From NCBI RefSeq assembly GCF_009800925.1, contig NZ_WOYF01000008.1, positions 60,220 through 124,219 on the forward strand: a stretch of DNA of 64,000 nucleotides, written 5' to 3'. Position numbers and translations under genes: made by a program. Numbering within the stretch: the stretch's first letter is position 1; every line of letters starts with the position of its first letter. Shown piece after piece: positions 60,331-64,000 of the stretch. Under the pieces are notes generated by a model, which made no database searches, was not told where the DNA came from, and was given only the letters and a program-made list of their open reading frames with translations. The stretch is from Budvicia diplopodorum (GTDB taxonomy: Bacteria; Pseudomonadota; Gammaproteobacteria; Enterobacterales; Enterobacteriaceae).

Positions 60331-63300
60331 CCGTATTTCTGCTGCAGTTCTGCTGGCTTTAGTCTTTTTACCGGAAGCCTTAGCTCAATGTACTCCTGAT
60401 AGTAGTGGATCGAAATTTACCTGCTCAGGCTCTGCATCTGACCATGTCTTACTTGATTTGACGGGAAATACCGGCGATGTGCAGGTTACGAGCACGCCTG
60501 ATTACGTTTCTAACGATAGTCTCTATATCGGTAATAAATGGTCATTATCTAGCGGTATCTCAGAGCCCTATATAGAAGGTGATGATAGCGCGTTTCGTTC
60601 AAATAGCCTGTCTGTTATCTTGGAAGCGGGTAACAAACTATCTCAGGATATAACACCGGAGCAGGAGTCTTTTCGCCGGGCTCTGTATATCGAGGCCTCA
60701 ACCAACAAACTTTCGGTTATGGTGAATCGCGATATTGAACAGTCACTGTATGGCAGCGGAGAGAGTACCTTCGGTTATCAGCATGTAATAGATATCAGAA
60801 ATGTGCTGGATAACGTTGATTACATGCCTGGACTTGGAAATGATTTTTATAGCCCAACTGAGAATGATATCTCCATAAGCGGAAATATCCGACAAACGGC
60901 TATCAATACTGATCTATATCGTATTCACGCAAATGAATATGGCGGTTTTATTGGCGTCAATGCAGCCGTTGCGGGTATTAAAAATCGTATTGTGGTATCG
61001 GGTGATATTACACAAGATATTATCTCTGATAGTCTTTATGGCAGCTTTTCCACCTCTGTGGCTGATATTGCGGCAGTCAACATTTTTAGTAACTCAAAAA
61101 TATTTGGTAGCAACTATTCTGCGCGATTTGCTCCTCTGTCCATTGTAGAAAAAGCAGAAAATTACATAGACATCTCTGGAAATATAAAACAAAACTTCTC
61201 TATACGTGACGAGCTTATGGGCTATGTTCAAAGCGGCTCTAACTACATAAATAACGCGGTATTTGTTAATGTTGGCGGGGTTAACAACACGGTCCTGATT
61301 TCAGGCGATATAGAAAAAACCACGTCAGCAAAAGTCATAAATGAAATGATAGGCGGTGGTGTTAACGTTCAGAGCAATGTCTATGATGGCCTTAATACTG
61401 GGGTAATGAGCGTCGCGTCTACGCCTGACGCTGGTTTTTTTATTCATGATATTGTTAATAACGTTAATATTAGCGGCAACATTAAGCAAACCGTAGCGGC
61501 TGATACTGTTCAGTCTGATACGAGCGCCAGTTCGGGCAGACAGGCTTTTTCCACTGCGGGCGTTCAGGTGATGGGTAATCAGAATACGATTTCTGTTTCC
61601 GGAGACGTCAGCAAAGAAATCGATATTACTAGCCTCTTTAACGCCCCTCCCGGAACGGCTATTCTTGTTCAGGCTAATGCAACGCCCTTAGGCGGCTTCA
61701 GTGCCAACCGCCTCAGCTTCACGCCAGAAATGTGGGATATGGTGGCACGTACGCAAAACAAAATTGATATTTCGGGTAATGTTATACACCGGATGACCGG
61801 TGGCCAGCACTCGATGGAAATGATGTATGACAATATCAACCACTCCAGCGTAGATATTAATGCAAACGGAATTAACAATATAATTTCTGTTTCCGGTGAT
61901 ATTGAAAAGTCATTCAGCGGCGAGTTCACAATAATGCCGCTTTACAGCAATGCCGCTTTAGCCATTAGGTCGAATATTACTGAAGTACGTCAGAACGCGG
62001 GAATGCCAATCTTATATTCTCCTTTTGCCAACATACTGGAAAAGACGCAAAATAGTATTCACGTATCCGGTAACGTCAATCAGGAGATAAGTTACCAAGG
62101 ATCTGGGAGTTCTATATATTCTCGTAACTTTGATAGTAATTTTGAACCTTCATCTGAGCTATTTGCTACGGATATTGTCGTAGCGGGTCGTAATAGCACG
62201 CTGTTGATTTCAGGAAACACGGATAGTTCAGTATCACTGAACTCAAGTGAAGACGATCCAATACCGGCTCATGCGGGTGGTATTCGTTTAAGAAACTATT
62301 ATGGTGATATGGATACGGTTATCACCGGTAAGATCACCGTTAGCGATGCAAAAGACGTGGTTAATGGTTTATTGAATACGACCCCACCATCACGGTGTCT
62401 GACGGTCATTGGTTCAGGGTGCCCGGGCGGTACGGACGATATTAAATATGCTTCTGTGGGCGTCAGGGCAACCAACTACGGCGATGCACTCAATTTAGCG
62501 ATAGAAGGCGATATCGTCAGTTCCGGTATTGGTATTCAGGTAAGGCCATTCGCTGAAAACCCGACAATTATCACTGAAGATTGGGGTGGTGAATTATTAC
62601 TCAAGGGCAAAGGCGATGTGATGGTCGATATTGCTGCCCGGGTACAAGGTTCAGGTGGATATGCGCTCGAAGCCTCACGGATGACGGAAGGCAATTTCAC
62701 TCTGGGGCTGCGTGATAGCTGGGGGCTGGACGGTGCGGCCTATGTAGCATACAGCAACCCGAATAATACTTTACTGTTACACGGCGAGACGAATACCGGC
62801 CTTGATCTGACTCGGTTATCCCGCGTGGGCGACTGGGAATGGGCTGACTCTGCGGGAAGTCTGACCGGATATACGCTGTCAGGAAATACCATCGCAAACT
62901 TCCATCATCTGGTGAAAGACGGTAGTTCAAGCTGGACGATGACGGGAACGCAATCTGACGGCGGCTTCCGTGATGCTGCTATCCGTAATGGTATGCTGAT
63001 TTTGGATGAGGCAACATTACTGATGGACAAAACCGCTAGAGACAGTACGGGCAATATTGATCCGTCGATTAATTACTCAGGTCTGTTAGCCATTGAATCT
63101 ACGGGTGCACTCGGTGTTAAAGGTTCGTCATTTATTCACGGTGGCGATGTAAGCAACGCTGGACTGATCAATCTTAATACCAACAGTTCTGCCGCTAACC
63201 GCTTAACCATTGATGGCAACTATACTACGGATGGCGGAACCATCGCTTTTGGTACCACCTTAGGTAACGATAGCTCCGCAACCGACCACGTAACCATTAC

Positions 63301-64000
63301 CGGAAGTACTGATGGTCATGGTCAGGTTTCAGTGAGCAATATTGGCGGACAGGGTGCCCAGACTATCCAGGGTATTGAACTGATTAATGTTCAGGGGCGC
63401 TCTGATGCAACTTTTACAAAAGCCAGCCGTATTGTCGCGGGCGCTTATGACTATGATCTGGTGAAAAAAGGGAATAACTGGTATCTCACCAGTACGCTAT
63501 CACCCGCTACCCCAGATGATACTCCTCAGGCGTTTCCTAATAATGATGAGTCTGGAACTTTCGTGCGCCCTGAGGCGGGTTCTTATCAGGCTAACCAAAT
63601 TGCGGCTAATTCATTATTCCTGATGCGGTTACACGATCGAGGCGGCGAACGCCAGCGTAAAGACCCTATCACCGGGGAAGAGATGAAAGGCATGTGGATG
63701 CGTCATGAATTTGGAAAAATGGATTTCCGTGATAGCTCTACAAATCTAGCCAGTGAAACTAACCGTTATGTCACTCAGATTGGTATCGATCTGATTGAAG
63801 GCAGCAGTAACGGGCAGGACCATCTGGTGGGTGGTCTTATGGCGGGCTACGGTAAAACCAATAGTACAACCAGAGCCAAACTGAAAGGTTACCATTCTCG
63901 CGGCGAAACTGACGGCTGGAGCTCGGGGATTTACGGCACATGGTTTGAAGACGGTAAAACTCAAGAAGGTGCTTACGCCGATAGCTGGCTACTGTATAGC
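60233..64000 (+). CDS. Type V autotransporter (3' end beyond the window)
   Basis: 1256 codons are open to the window edge. The ATG at 60233 is chosen over the one at 60257 because the truncated upstream copy conserves the first but not the second. The signal peptide is extended (about 52 residues), ending EALA-Gln. The passenger carries a repeated strand [IV]x[IV]SG[ND][IV]x[QK] (ISISGNIRQ, IVVSGDITQ, IDISGNIKQ, VLISGDIEK, ISVSGDVSK and others), a beta-helix of a type unlike its neighbours. The autochaperone (VAGAYDYDLVKKG) precedes the beta-barrel, which begins near residue 1110 with RPEAGSYQANQIAANS and is cut off after about 145 residues. Probable surface adhesin. Confidence 0.92.
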   Translation, partial: MGYREVSQMKDLRPRSNIFNSNTIGKNTIFSLSRISAAVLLALVFLPEALAQCTPDSSGSKFTCSGSASDHVLLDLTGNTGDVQVTSTPDYVSNDSLYIGNKWSLSSGISEPYIEGDDSAFRSNSLSVILEAGNKLSQDITPEQESFRRALYIEASTNKLSVMVNRDIEQSLYGSGESTFGYQHVIDIRNVLDNVDYMPGLGNDFYSPTENDISISGNIRQTAINTDLYRIHANEYGGFIGVNAAVAGIKNRIVVSGDITQDIISDSLYGSFSTSVADIAAVNIFSNSKIFGSNYSARFAPLSIVEKAENYIDISGNIKQNFSIRDELMGYVQSGSNYINNAVFVNVGGVNNTVLISGDIEKTTSAKVINEMIGGGVNVQSNVYDGLNTGVMSVASTPDAGFFIHDIVNNVNISGNIKQTVAADTVQSDTSASSGRQAFSTAGVQVMGNQNTISVSGDVSKEIDITSLFNAPPGTAILVQANATPLGGFSANRLSFTPEMWDMVARTQNKIDISGNVIHRMTGGQHSMEMMYDNINHSSVDINANGINNIISVSGDIEKSFSGEFTIMPLYSNAALAIRSNITEVRQNAGMPILYSPFANILEKTQNSIHVSGNVNQEISYQGSGSSIYSRNFDSNFEPSSELFATDIVVAGRNSTLLISGNTDSSVSLNSSEDDPIPAHAGGIRLRNYYGDMDTVITGKITVSDAKDVVNGLLNTTPPSRCLTVIGSGCPGGTDDIKYASVGVRATNYGDALNLAIEGDIVSSGIGIQVRPFAENPTIITEDWGGELLLKGKGDVMVDIAARVQGSGGYALEASRMTEGNFTLGLRDSWGLDGAAYVAYSNPNNTLLLHGETNTGLDLTRLSRVGDWEWADSAGSLTGYTLSGNTIANFHHLVKDGSSSWTMTGTQSDGGFRDAAIRNGMLILDEATLLMDKTARDSTGNIDPSINYSGLLAIESTGALGVKGSSFIHGGDVSNAGLINLNTNSSAANRLTIDGNYTTDGGTIAFGTTLGNDSSATDHVTITGSTDGHGQVSVSNIGGQGAQTIQGIELINVQGRSDATFTKASRIVAGAYDYDLVKKGNNWYLTSTLSPATPDDTPQAFPNNDESGTFVRPEAGSYQANQIAANSLFLMRLHDRGGERQRKDPITGEEMKGMWMRHEFGKMDFRDSSTNLASETNRYVTQIGIDLIEGSSNGQDHLVGGLMAGYGKTNSTTRAKLKGYHSRGETDGWSSGIYGTWFEDGKTQEGAYADSWLLYS

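Overview
The window looks like a chromosomal segment of an enterobacterium. The evidence is close relatives of enteric MetK, PduA, PduB and SfsB/Nlp, a DUF1345 protein, remnants of IS200, IS1 and IS3 elements, and base composition near 50% GC in genes with very AT-rich gaps. The large number of giant autotransporters suggests a Budviciaceae-like lineage (Budvicia, Pragia, Limnobaculum), but that placement is inference.

Left part (1-6.6 kb): the end of a bacterial microcompartment (BMC) locus. In order it holds the C-terminal end of a probable glycyl-radical-enzyme activase, a PocR-domain histidine kinase, its AraC-type response regulator, a second-copy-like S-adenosylmethionine synthetase, and three shell proteins (PduA-, PduB- and PduK-like). 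A radical-SAM activase, a SAM synthetase and Pdu shell proteins together point to a glycyl-radical type propanediol-like compartment; the enzyme core must lie to the left of the window. A DUF1345 membrane protein follows on the minus strand.

Surface and secretion region (6.7-64 kb): four type V autotransporters (4532, 1145 and 4667 residues, and one cut by the right edge) surround two divergent type I secretion loci. The minus-strand locus (22.3-31.0 kb) encodes a BapA-like secreted adhesin with its own ABC transporter, membrane-fusion protein and TolC-like channel. The plus-strand locus (31.6-37.2 kb) looks like a complete class II microcin system: a small hydrophobic candidate immunity protein, a 106-residue precursor with a double-glycine-type leader and a long glycine zipper, an HlyD/CvaA-like protein, a peptidase-C39 ABC transporter, and a dedicated TolC-like channel. 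This is the best candidate for an undescribed system.

Scars of rearrangement lie between these blocks: a truncated IS200 transposase, a broken IS1 InsA, two IS3 OrfB pieces, an outer-membrane-protein-like remnant, a diverged tandem duplication of the 5' end of the last autotransporter, and two copies of a control element that lie on either side of the 14-kb autotransporter gene. The right part also holds an SfsB/Nlp-like regulator with a small partner gene.
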